From contig JBBPIE010000049.1 of the NCBI GenBank assembly GCA_038040485.1, forward strand, positions 1-34,024: a stretch of DNA of 34,024 nucleotides. Reading direction: 5' to 3'. A model generated the notes under the pieces. The model had not been told where the DNA came from. It saw nothing but the letters and a program-made list of their open reading frames with translations, and did no database searches. The position numbers and the translations under genes were made by a program. The DNA comes from Onstottus_B arcticum (GTDB lineage Bacteria; Acidobacteriota; Blastocatellia; UBA7656). Shown one piece after another: positions 14,793 through 22,026 of this stretch (position 1 is the first letter of the stretch; each line of letters starts with the position of its first letter).

Positions 14793-16174
14793 TACTCCGC
14801 GGCGCTCGAAGCTTCCTTCGACGCTCGCTTCACGGGCTTGCCGTTGAAGCGCTCCATGAACTTTGTTGACAACCTGCCGGCTATGAAGTCCGGCTCGGCA
14901 AGGATCTGCTGATGCAATGCAACTGAAGTTTCAATCCCCTCGACGATCATTGCCTCGAGCGCGCGATTCATCCTCGCAATTGCCATTTCGCGAGAGCGAT
15001 GGTGCACGATAAGCTTCGCTATCAACGAGTCGTAGTGCTGTGGCACGAACCAGCCAGGATACGCAGCAGTGTCCACACGCACGCCCGGCCCGCCGGGAAC
15101 ATTCATCGCGGTGATCAATCCGGGTGACGGAGCATAGGTGACCGGGTGTTCTGCGTTTATCCGGCACTCAATCGCGTGGCCGCTGAATATGATGTCTTCC
15201 TGATCGAACTCCAGACGATCGCCTGCAGCGATAAGTATCTGCTCACGAACCAGGTCGGTGTTGGTGACAAACTCGGTTACCGGGTGCTCAACCTGGATCC
15301 GGGTGTTCATCTCCATGAAGTAGAAATTCTTATGTTCATCAAGAAGAAACTCGATCGTGCCGGCGCTGACGTATCCGATTTCGCGGCACGCGCGCACCGC
15401 AATCTCACCCATGGTCTGACGAAGCTCGGGAGTCAGCGCCGGCGAGGGCGACTCCTCGATCAGCTTCTGATGGCGGCGTTGAATCGAGCACTCGCGCTCG
15501 CCGAGATGTACAACGTTGCCGTGCTGATCGCCGAGAACCTGAATCTCGATATGGCGCGCCGTCTCGATGTACTTCTCGATGTACACAGCGGGGTTGTTGA
15601 AGGCAAGCTGCGCTTCCTGCCGAGCGGCTGGGAGCGCGGCGGTTAGCTCATCGGCGTCCCGAACTACGCGCATTCCGCGCCCGCCTCCCCCCGCGGAAGC
15701 CTTTATGATCACCGGGTAGCCGATTTCCGAAGCGATTCCAACGGCCTGGTCGTCATCCTCGATGACTCCGTCAAAGCCAGGAGTAATCGGTACGCCGGCC
15801 GCTTTCATCGTCGCTCGCGCTCGGGCCTTATCACCCATCAAATGAATGCTCGCCGGGCTGGGTCCGATGAACTTGATGTTGCAAGCCTCGCAGACCTCCG
15901 CAAAGTAGGCGTTCTCGGCGAGAAATCCGTAGCCGGGATGAATCGCATCGACGTTGGTTATCTCGGCGGCCGAGATGACCGCCGGAATGTTCAGATAGCT
16001 CTGCGAAGATGGAGGCGGGCCGATGCAGATTGCTTCGTCGGCGAATCGAACATGAAGTGAGTCGCGATCTGCTTCCGAGAAGACGGCCACCGTGTGAATC
16101 CCGAGCTCCTTGCACGCCCAGACGATCCGCATGGCGATTTCACCGCGGTTGGCTATTAGAACCTTTTTGAACAT
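14792..16174 (-). CDS. accC: Acetyl-CoA carboxylase, biotin carboxylase subunit
   Basis: A 460-residue ATP-grasp enzyme that carboxylates the biotin on AccB using ATP and bicarbonate, the first half-reaction of malonyl-CoA formation. Starts FKKVLIANRGEIAMRIVWAC, the canonical N-terminus. Further on are IHPGYGFLAENAYFAE, FIGPSPASIHLMGDKARAR, the glycine-rich ATP lid KASAGGGGRGMRVV, HIEIQVLGDQHGNVVHLGER-x-CSIQRRHQKLIEE, and the catalytic region FYFMEMNTRIQVEHPVTE. The family is about 445-455 residues; the extra few are at the C-terminus (residues after FNGKPVKR). The start is 24 bp downstream of the accB stop, so the two are one operon. The biotin carboxylase genes follow the ribosomal alpha operon on the same strand but after a probable terminator. 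Confidence 0.97.
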   Translation of the reverse strand: MFKKVLIANRGEIAMRIVWACKELGIHTVAVFSEADRDSLHVRFADEAICIGPPPSSQSYLNIPAVISAAEITNVDAIHPGYGFLAENAYFAEVCEACNIKFIGPSPASIHLMGDKARARATMKAAGVPITPGFDGVIEDDDQAVGIASEIGYPVIIKASAGGGGRGMRVVRDADELTAALPAARQEAQLAFNNPAVYIEKYIETARHIEIQVLGDQHGNVVHLGERECSIQRRHQKLIEESPSPALTPELRQTMGEIAVRACREIGYVSAGTIEFLLDEHKNFYFMEMNTRIQVEHPVTEFVTNTDLVREQILIAAGDRLEFDQEDIIFSGHAIECRINAEHPVTYAPSPGLITAMNVPGGPGVRVDTAAYPGWFVPQHYDSLIAKLIVHHRSREMAIARMNRALEAMIVEGIETSVALHQQILAEPDFIAGRLSTKFMERFNGKPVKRASKEASSAAE

Positions 16175-16198
16175 TGAAAGGCCGATTTGAAGGCGGGG

Positions 16199-16729
16199 CT
16201 AGACCTTTATTCCGAAAAGCGGCTGCCCGTACTCGACCGGCTGGCCGTTCTCGACGAAGACCTTTACTACCTGTCCGCTGGCCTCAGCCTGAATCTCGTT
16301 CATAAGCTTCATCGCTTCGATTATGCACACGACCGTTTCGGAGTCCACATGGTCTCCGACTTTTACAAACGGCTCAGAATCCTGGGAAGGGGCACGGTAG
16401 AAGGTACCCACGATGGGAGACTTGATTGTATGAAGGGTTTCGCCTGCGGCCCCGCCTGTTTCGGTTGCATGCTCGGCTGCAGAAGACCCGGTTGAAGCGG
16501 CGGTCTCGGGTTTGAGCAGCTTGCGTTCAGGAGTGGCTGTCGATAGCTCGGAAGGAGGTGGTATCGGAGCAGAGATGATCAATGGAGTTGCAACCGGCGC
16601 CGGCGCCGGAGCGGGTGTCTCCTTGAAGCAATTGATTCGCAGTCGAAACCCCTGTCGCTCAATCTCGAACTCCGCCAATCCCTTTTCGCTGACAAGATCG
16701 ATCAGGTCTTTGATTTCTTTCAGATTCAT
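16199..16729 (-). CDS. accB: Acetyl-CoA carboxylase biotin carboxyl carrier protein
   Basis: A 176-residue protein. The first 35 residues (MNLKEIKDLIDLVSEKGLAE) are the usual BCCP N-terminus. An Ala/Pro/Thr-rich flexible linker (about 38-90) follows, then the biotinyl domain (about 97-176) with IKSPIVGTFYRAPSQD-x-EPFV, VGDHVDSETVVCIIEAMKLM, and VENGQPVEYGQPLF. The lysine in EAMKLMN is the site of biotin attachment by BirA. The carrier swings between AccC and the carboxyltransferase (accA/accD, not in the window). Direct neighbour accC shares the transcript. A probable terminator for rplQ lies in the 126-bp gap upstream, so accB likely has its own promoter there, which I could not pin down. 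Confidence 0.96.
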   Translation of the reverse strand: MNLKEIKDLIDLVSEKGLAEFEIERQGFRLRINCFKETPAPAPAPVATPLIISAPIPPPSELSTATPERKLLKPETAASTGSSAAEHATETGGAAGETLHTIKSPIVGTFYRAPSQDSEPFVKVGDHVDSETVVCIIEAMKLMNEIQAEASGQVVKVFVENGQPVEYGQPLFGIKV

Positions 16730-16791
16730 GCGCTTGCCTCACCGTCCCGGTTTCGGGTTCCCGCTCTTACCTAGAAACTAGCACCGCATTC

Positions 16792-16828
16792 CAACAAGCG
16801 AAAGCCCCAACCGCAGGCGGCTGAGGCT
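16792..16828 (-). terminator. Rho-independent-like terminator downstream of rplQ
   Basis: On the minus strand a 12-bp stem (16828-16817 with 16814-16803, loop of two bases) reads AGCCTCAGCCGC then GCGGTTGGGGCT, with two G-U pairs, followed directly by TTTCGCTTGTT. It begins 28 bases after the rplQ stop codon and would end the long ribosomal superoperon. The T-tract is interrupted. Confidence 0.6.
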
Positions 16829-16855
16829 CGCGTCGACTCTTTTGGCGTTGTCTGT

Positions 16856-17521
16856 CTATTCGCTCGCGTCAGTCTTCTTTCGCCTTCTGGATTTGGTGTC
16901 GGCGTCCTCGGCGGCGCCCTTCTTCGAGCCCTTCGAGCCGGACTTAGCCGAAGCAGATTTCTTCACGGGCTGCTCTTGAGGCACGCCCTCCTTCAATGCG
17001 GCTTTCTTTCGGCGGCCAAAGAAGCGGCGGGCTGTCTTTTTCTCGTCTTTCTTTTCTTCCTGGTGCGCCGCTTTGGACTCGCTGCCGACGAGTTCGATCA
17101 AAGCCATTTCAGCGCCGTCGCCTTTTCTGGTCCCGAGCTTTAGTATTCGAGTGTATCCGCCGGGCCGTTCAGCAAAGCGCTTCGCCAGTTCGCCGAAGAG
17201 TTTCTCCAACGCCGCCACACCGGCGGTGCGCGGCGCGTGTGGGCGTTTGTATCCGCCGTCGGGTATCCGATTAGTGTTGCCAGTTTGGAAATACGCAGAA
17301 GCTATGCGCCGGTTGTGCAGCGCGGTCTCGGGCGCTTCGGCTGCCAGCGCGCGTTTGCCGAGTGTGATGGCTCGCTCGGCAAATGGCCTCAACTCCTTCG
17401 CCTTCGGCAATGTGGTAATCAGCCTCTCGTGAGTGATGAGCGAGGTGCAAAGATTGCGAAGCAGCGCGAGGCGATGCTCGGTCTTTCGTCCCAACTTCCT
17501 GTGAGCTACTCTGTGTCGCAT
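16856..17521 (-). CDS. rplQ: Ribosomal protein L17 (bL17) with long basic C-terminal extension
   Basis: Residues 1 to about 120 are the L17 fold: MRHRVAHRKLGRKTEHRLAL, LCTSLITHERLITTLPKAKE, then GGYTRILKLGTRKGDGAEMA and IELVG. L17 is near the exit of the large-subunit tunnel. Typical bacterial L17 has 115-130 residues; here about 100 more follow, rich in Lys, Ser, Ala and Arg (KKTARRFFGRRKKAALKEG, then repeated K-S-x-SK motifs to the C-terminus). Such low-complexity basic tails are known on L17 in some phyla and probably bind rRNA or remain flexible. It is the last gene of the superoperon, 37 bp after rpoA, followed by a terminator-like hairpin. Confidence 0.96.
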   Translation of the reverse strand: MRHRVAHRKLGRKTEHRLALLRNLCTSLITHERLITTLPKAKELRPFAERAITLGKRALAAEAPETALHNRRIASAYFQTGNTNRIPDGGYKRPHAPRTAGVAALEKLFGELAKRFAERPGGYTRILKLGTRKGDGAEMALIELVGSESKAAHQEEKKDEKKTARRFFGRRKKAALKEGVPQEQPVKKSASAKSGSKGSKKGAAEDADTKSRRRKKTDASE

Positions 17522-17558
17522 ATCAAATCCCGTCTATCTGAAGTGTGCGTCGTTCAAT

Positions 17559-18569
17559 CTAAGCGCTGGCCTCGTCGACAAGGCGTCCCTGCTCGTCGAA
17601 TTTCATACCCAGGTGCAAGCCCATCGAGCTGAGAATCTCTTTGATTTCGTTGAGTGACTTGCGGCCGAAGTTTTTCGTCCTGAGCATATCGGGCTCCGAC
17701 TTCTGCACAAGCTCGCGAATCGTTCTGATGTCGGCGTTCTTGAGGCAGTTGTAGGAGCGAACCGAAAGCTCCAATTCGTCCACAGAGCGGTCGAGGTTCT
17801 CGTTAAATGTCATCCGGCTCGCCTCTTCGCTGTCGGCCTCCGCGAGCTCGGGTTCTTCCTCGAAGTTGATAAAGATCTGCATGTGGTCCTTGATCAGCTT
17901 CGAGGCAAGTCCAATCGCGTTGTCTGGCTTAACCGAGCCGTTGGTCCACACTTCGATGGTGAGCTTGTCGTAGTCAGTGTCCTGGCCCAGGCGAGCGGAC
18001 TCGACAGTGTAGTTCACCTTCTTCACCGGGGAGTGCACCGAATCCACCGGGATGTAGCCGACTGCAAGATCCTCGTCGTAGTTTCTTTCCGCCGAGATAT
18101 ACCCGCGTCCGCGTTTGAGGCGCATCTCTATGATCAGCGACCCGCCTTCAGAGATGGTCGCGATATGCACGTTTGGGTCGAGGATTTCGACGTCGGCGTC
18201 GGTTTCGATTTCACCGGAGAGCATTTCACCGGGCACTGTGTGTTCGACGCGAAGCGTCTTGGGCCCTTCACCATGCAGCTTGAATGGGATTCGCTTCAGA
18301 TTGAGAATTATGTCGGTCGCGTCCTCTACGACACCGGGAATCGAGGAGAACTCGTGAAGCACACCTTCGATTTTTACGGCGGTGATGGCAGCGCCTTCGA
18401 TCGACGAAAGCAGCGCTCGCCGCAGGCAGTTGCCTATGGTGGTGCCGAACCCGCGCTCAAACGGCTGAGCGTAAAACTTGCCGTATCGATTCGTAAAAGT
18501 CTCGGTTTCGCAGGCAAGACGCTTCGGCTTTTGAAAGCCGATCATGAATTGGGTTTCAGTTCCGTTCAT
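17559..18569 (-). CDS. rpoA: RNA polymerase alpha subunit
   Basis: A 336-residue protein of normal length. The N-terminal domain (about 10-235) carries the dimerisation and core-assembly signature QPFERGFGTTIGNCLRRALL, then SSIEGAAITAVKIEGV-x-HEFSSIPGV-x-ED, and LASKLIKDHM-x-IF-INFEE. A Glu/Ala-rich linker follows. The C-terminal domain (about 262-325) contains DELELSVRSYNCLKNADI, T-I-RELVQKSE and NFGRKSLNEIKEIL, the helices that bind UP elements and activators. A GAGAGGAAGC stretch before the ATG at 18567-18569 serves as ribosome binding site. It sits between rpsD and rplQ as in most alpha operons. Confidence 0.98.
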   Translation of the reverse strand: MNGTETQFMIGFQKPKRLACETETFTNRYGKFYAQPFERGFGTTIGNCLRRALLSSIEGAAITAVKIEGVLHEFSSIPGVVEDATDIILNLKRIPFKLHGEGPKTLRVEHTVPGEMLSGEIETDADVEILDPNVHIATISEGGSLIIEMRLKRGRGYISAERNYDEDLAVGYIPVDSVHSPVKKVNYTVESARLGQDTDYDKLTIEVWTNGSVKPDNAIGLASKLIKDHMQIFINFEEEPELAEADSEEASRMTFNENLDRSVDELELSVRSYNCLKNADIRTIRELVQKSEPDMLRTKNFGRKSLNEIKEILSSMGLHLGMKFDEQGRLVDEASA

Positions 18570-18672
18570 TGCTTCCTCTCAAGTAAGCTTGCAGGAAAAA
18601 GGCGGCAGACTACTTTCGGCGACCAAGCCATGCCGGGTGCGTGTAACGTGTCACCTCGTTCCTGACGCCTGA

Positions 18673-19311
18673 CTACTTCGAATAGAGCTCGACTATAAGC
18701 TGCTCGTTGATGTTCTGGCCGATGTCTTCTCGGCGGGGCAAAGCGACGACCCGGCCACGCATGTCTTCTGGCGAGGTGATTTCAAGCCAGCCGGGGCGTC
18801 CCCGGCCCGATGCAGTCTGAAACGCGCTCTGGATGTGAATGTTCGTGCGGCTACCCTCGTGAACCATGATCTCGTCACCGATCTTTACCTGAAAGCTCGG
18901 GATGTCGACCTTGCGCGCGTTGACCGAGATGTGTCCGTGGTTGACTAACTGGCGCGCCTGGGCGCGCGACGTAGCGTAGCCAAGACGATAGACCACGTTG
19001 TCGAGACGGCGCTCAAGCAAGGCCAGCAGGTTCTCACCCGTTACACCGCTCATCCGAACCGCTCGCTCAAAGTAGAGCCGGAACTGGCGTTCGAGCATTC
19101 CGTATATGCGTTTGACCTTTTGCTTCTCGCGGAGTTGTTCGCCGTAACCGATCAGTTTGGCGCGTCTGACGTTTCGACCATGCTGTCCCGGAGGCTGAGT
19201 CCCGCGTTTCTCGATCGGGCAACTGGGCTTGTAGCACCGTTCGCCCTTCAAAAACAACTTCATTCCCTCCCGGCGGCACAAGCGGCACACCGGACCACGA
19301 TATCTAGCCAA
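18673..19311 (-). CDS. rpsD: Ribosomal protein S4 (uS4), zinc-binding type, TTG start
   Basis: A 212-residue primary 16S rRNA-binding protein. It starts at TTG (19311-19309), with AGGA eight bases upstream. No in-frame ATG fits the conserved N-terminus ARYRGPVCR-x-CRREG. Cysteines at 9, 12, 26 and 31 (C-x2-C-x13-C-x4-C) form the zinc site of the C+ form. The S4 domain (about 100-165) contains RRLDNVVYRLGYATSRAQAR-QLVNHGHISVN and GDEIMV. In E. coli S4 is the autoregulator of the alpha operon; whether that holds here is not visible. The 145-bp spacer to rpsK upstream holds two small hairpins. Confidence 0.97.
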   Translation of the reverse strand: MARYRGPVCRLCRREGMKLFLKGERCYKPSCPIEKRGTQPPGQHGRNVRRAKLIGYGEQLREKQKVKRIYGMLERQFRLYFERAVRMSGVTGENLLALLERRLDNVVYRLGYATSRAQARQLVNHGHISVNARKVDIPSFQVKIGDEIMVHEGSRTNIHIQSAFQTASGRGRPGWLEITSPEDMRGRVVALPRREDIGQNINEQLIVELYSK

Positions 19312-19456
19312 TGTGTTCCTCCATCTACTGTCGCCTTCACCAACCCTGCGGATTGTCGACGACTAGCAAAAGTTTACAGACATCGCGGATTGCGAATGCC
19401 CTTCTTCCTTTTAAGCGCGCACTACGCGCTTGAATAACTCGCAGAGCGAGATTGAA
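19312..19456 (-). other. 145-bp rpsK-rpsD spacer with two small hairpins
   Basis: The longest spacer inside the superoperon. It contains AAGCGCG-cacta-CGCGCTT (a 7-bp stem, near 19414-19432) and CTCGC-aga-GCGAG (near 19438-19450). It does not contain a heptamer hairpin. Given its place just before rpsD it could be a leader for regulation of the distal genes, but I see no known S4-binding motif. Confidence 0.4.
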
Positions 19457-19864
19457 CTAAACTCTTCGACGCTTCGGCGGGCGGCAGCCGTTGTGAGGTA
19501 TGGGCGTCACATCTCGAATCAACCGCACCTCGATGCCCGCGGACTGGATTGCTCTCACCGCTGACTCGCGGCCGGAACCAGGACCCTTAACTCTGACTTC
19601 GCAAGAATGCATTCCGACCTCGCGAGCAGCCTGAGCCGCGCGGCTTGCAGCCTGCTGAGCGGCGAACGGCGTTCCCTTGCGCGAGCCGTGAAAGCCCAGC
19701 GCCCCGGCCGAGGACTGGCTGATCAAGTTACCCTCCAGATCGGTGATGGCGATCAGAGTGTTGTTGAAACTCGCCTGAATGTGGACGACGCCCTGAGGCA
19801 CCATCCGCCGTTCCTTGCGTTTGAACGTCTTCTTTTTGCCCGTCTTTGCTGGTGCTTTTGCCAT
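19457..19864 (-). CDS. rpsK: Ribosomal protein S11 (uS11)
   Basis: A 135-residue small-subunit platform protein. After a Lys-rich N-terminus come GVVHIQASFNNTLIAITDLE-GN, SSAGALGFHGSRKGTPFAAQ, and the C-terminal block VKGPGSGRESAVRAI-QSAGIEV with DVTPIPHNGCRPPKRRRV, which are close to universal. S11 and S7 form part of the mRNA exit channel. An in-frame ATG at 19862-19864 follows a heptamer-repeat hairpin that fills the spacer to rpsM. Confidence 0.98.
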   Translation of the reverse strand: MAKAPAKTGKKKTFKRKERRMVPQGVVHIQASFNNTLIAITDLEGNLISQSSAGALGFHGSRKGTPFAAQQAASRAAQAAREVGMHSCEVRVKGPGSGRESAVRAIQSAGIEVRLIRDVTPIPHNGCRPPKRRRV

Positions 19865-19870
19865 AAGATT

Positions 19871-19934
19871 CCGTGATGCGTGATGGATGATGCGTGATGC
19901 GATTCTGTTTCACGAATCACCAGTCACGCATCAC
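19871..19934. repeat. Heptamer-repeat hairpin, rpsM/rpsK spacer (GTGATGC family)
   Basis: Left arm GTGATGC-GTGATGG-ATGATGC-GTGATGC (19873-19900) and right arm CACGAATCACCAGTCACGCA-TCAC (19911-19934) are imperfect inverse complements; each arm is a row of 7-base units. Confidence 0.75.
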
Positions 19935-19937
19935 TTC

Positions 19938-20321
19938 TTACTTCTTTCCGGCGATTTTCTTCTTTGCGACCGTCATGCGGCGCGGGCCTTTGCGAGTGCG
20001 AGCGTTGGTGTGGGTGCGCTGACCTCGAACCGGCAGCCCTCGCCTGTGTCTTAACCCGCGATAGCAGCCGATGTCCATCATCCGCTTGATGTCCATTTGA
20101 ATCTGCTTCCGCAGATCGCCTTCAACGTTGCCCTGTTGATCGATCACTGTTCGGATGCGGTTGACTTCTTCTTCGCTCAACTCGCGAATTCGCTTGTCGA
20201 CACTGATGCCCGCTTCTCCAAGTATCTTGTTGGCGCGTGACCGCCCGATCCCGTAAATGTAAGTCAGTCCTATTTCCGCTCTCTTGTTAGCCGGCAGGTC
20301 TACGCCCGAAATACGTGCCAT
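19938..20321 (-). CDS. rpsM: Ribosomal protein S13 (uS13)
   Basis: A 127-residue head protein that contacts P-site tRNA and bridges to the large subunit. Recognised by MARISGVDLPANKRAEIGLT-YIYGIGR, LSEEEVNRIR, and CYRGLRHRRGLPVRGQRTHT-NARTRKGPR. The C-terminal tail (VAKKKIAGKK) is normal. rpmJ lies 19 bp upstream, so the two are closely coupled. Confidence 0.98.
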   Translation of the reverse strand: MARISGVDLPANKRAEIGLTYIYGIGRSRANKILGEAGISVDKRIRELSEEEVNRIRTVIDQQGNVEGDLRKQIQMDIKRMMDIGCYRGLRHRRGLPVRGQRTHTNARTRKGPRRMTVAKKKIAGKK

Positions 20322-20340
20322 TCTTCCTCCGCGTTATTCT

Positions 20341-20454
20341 CTACCCTTGGCGCTGCTTATGCTTTGGGTTGGTGCAGATCACACGCACAACGCCCTTGCG
20401 ATGAATGACCTTGCAGTTGTCGCACATCTTCTTAACCGATGCTCTGACTTTCAT
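20341..20454 (-). CDS. rpmJ: Ribosomal protein L36 (bL36), zinc-binding
   Basis: A 37-residue protein beginning MKVRASVKKM at 20454. The zinc ligands Cys11, Cys14, Cys27 and His32 (C-x2-C-x12-C-x4-H) are all present, so this is the C+ form. A reading extended upstream to 20547 adds 31 unrelated residues and is rejected. The gene sits between map and rpsM where infA-rpmJ is usual, but no infA is present in the 100 bp between map and rpmJ. Confidence 0.96.
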   Translation of the reverse strand: MKVRASVKKMCDNCKVIHRKGVVRVICTNPKHKQRQG

Positions 20455-20554
20455 TCCAGCTCTTCCTTCCCGCGACGCAGGCCCTCTAGCGAGAAAATCT
20501 CGTGCACAAGAAACCGTTATTCTAGCATTCGCTTCCCCGGCTTGCAACCCGAGG

Positions 20555-21316
20555 TCATGCTACCGTCTGGTTGAGCACTGTCAGTATCTGCGGGCCCTCG
20601 CTTGTGACCGCGACTGTGTGTTCAAAGTGGGCCGACGGCCTGCCGTCCATCGTAATAACCGTCCATCCGTCCGACAATACTTTCACGTCCTGGTGACCCA
20701 GATTAATCATTGGTTCGATTGCAATCACAAGACCCTCGCGGAGCACCGGACCCGTTCCCGGTTTCCCGTAGTTCGGGACTTGCGGCTCCTCGTGCATGGC
20801 CCGCCCTACGCCGTGACCGCAGTAGTTTCGGACTACCGAATAACCGAGCGGCTCGACATAAGCCTGCACCGCATTACAAACATCGCCGAGCCGGTTGCCT
20901 ATTTCGCATTTCTCAATCGCCTTGAACAATGACTGCCGCGTGACGTCCAGCAACCGCTTTACCGGGTCGCTGACCTTGCCAACTGGAACCGTAATCGCCG
21001 CGTCGCCTACATACCCTTGCAACGTCGCACCGCAATCGATGCTGACTATGTCGCCTTCGCGCAGCTTGCGGTTGCTCGGGATTCCGTGGACAACCTCATC
21101 GTTGATCGAAGTGCAGATCGAAGCCGGATACCCGTTATACCCTTTGAAGGTCGGGTATGCACCCGCCCCCTGAATCATTGTCTCGGCCTCTCGGTCCAAG
21201 TCCCGAGTTGTCATCCCGGGCGAGACAATCTCCTCGAGCCGTTTCAGCACCTGGGCCACAATCAGCCCGGCCGCCCGCATTTTCTCGATCTCCGTTTTGG
21301 ACTTCCTGATTATCAT
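20555..21316 (-). CDS. map: Type I methionine aminopeptidase
   Basis: A 253-residue metalloprotease that removes the initiator Met from nascent proteins. The five metal ligands are visible: Asp in VSIDCGATLQGY, Asp in GYVGDAAITVPVG, His in CGHGVGRAMHEEPQVPNYG, Glu in LVIAIEPMINLG, and Glu in SAHFEHTVAVT. The substrate-binding His is in SINDEVVHGIPS. Length and start (MIIRKSKTEIEKMRAAG) are typical of MetAP type Ia without extension. The gene follows adk by 29 bp, as in many spc operons. Confidence 0.98.
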   Translation of the reverse strand: MIIRKSKTEIEKMRAAGLIVAQVLKRLEEIVSPGMTTRDLDREAETMIQGAGAYPTFKGYNGYPASICTSINDEVVHGIPSNRKLREGDIVSIDCGATLQGYVGDAAITVPVGKVSDPVKRLLDVTRQSLFKAIEKCEIGNRLGDVCNAVQAYVEPLGYSVVRNYCGHGVGRAMHEEPQVPNYGKPGTGPVLREGLVIAIEPMINLGHQDVKVLSDGWTVITMDGRPSAHFEHTVAVTSEGPQILTVLNQTVA

Positions 21317-21345
21317 TGCCGTACACGAGAGACTCGGTCATCCGC

Positions 21346-22020
21346 TCAAGTCCGCGCCGCAGGGGCCGCTCCAGTTGACTTCAGAACCTCAGCAATGCGG
21401 CCGCCGACTTCGTCGCGTGTGCCAGTCCCGTCCACTTTGTAGAGCCGTTCTGTTTGCGCATAGTAGTTGAGAAGCGGATGCGTCTTTTCGTCGTAGAGCG
21501 CCAGCCGCCGAGCTATAGACTCTTCGTTGTCATCAGACCGGGTGAACAAGGGCGCACCCTCGACATCACATACACCGTCGGCTTTGCTTGGCTTGAAGTA
21601 CGTGTGATAAATGGCCCCGCATACGCTGCAGGTCTTCCGACCCGCTAGCCGCTTGTGAAGAAGGTCGCGTGGAACGTCTATCTCGACGACCAGTATTTTG
21701 TGCCCTTGCGACTCCGCAATCTTTTCGAGGAGCCAAGCCTGCGGGAGTGTCCTCGGAAAACCATCGAGAATACACCCGTCTGCGCAGTCTCCGCGGCTCA
21801 ACCGCTCGTTGACAACTTCAGCCAGTATGTCATCAGAGACAAGCCGGCCAGCCGCCTGAACCTCTCTCACCTGACGGCCGAGCGGCGTTTCGGTCAGGGC
21901 GATGTCGCGGAGCATGTCGCCGGTCGCCACGATCGGCAGCCCGAACGCTTCGGTCAGCATCTGCGCCTGCGTGCCCTTACCCGCTCCTTGCGGGCCCATC
22001 AACACGATGATGCTAGGCAT
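21346..22020 (-). CDS. adk: Adenylate kinase, long form with zinc-type LID
   Basis: A 224-residue enzyme that interconverts ATP plus AMP with 2 ADP. The P-loop GPQGAGKGT is at 9-17; the AMP-site helix has ATGDMLRDI; CILDGFPRTLPQA (83-95) is the conserved CORE motif. The LID domain contains C131-S-V-C134, then Cys151 and Glu154 (G-V-C-D-V-E), a set of metal ligands in which the fourth position, Cys or Asp in most zinc-type kinases, is Glu. RSDDNEESIARRL closes the LID. It is only 6 bp from secY, so translation is probably coupled. Confidence 0.97.
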   Translation of the reverse strand: MPSIIVLMGPQGAGKGTQAQMLTEAFGLPIVATGDMLRDIALTETPLGRQVREVQAAGRLVSDDILAEVVNERLSRGDCADGCILDGFPRTLPQAWLLEKIAESQGHKILVVEIDVPRDLLHKRLAGRKTCSVCGAIYHTYFKPSKADGVCDVEGAPLFTRSDDNEESIARRLALYDEKTHPLLNYYAQTERLYKVDGTGTRDEVGGRIAEVLKSTGAAPAART

Positions 22021-22026
22021 AGGCCT

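Noticed and set aside
17883..18665. 260-codon plus-strand frame opposite rpoA
   Set aside because: It is the mirror of rpoA codons in a high-GC region; no independent signals.
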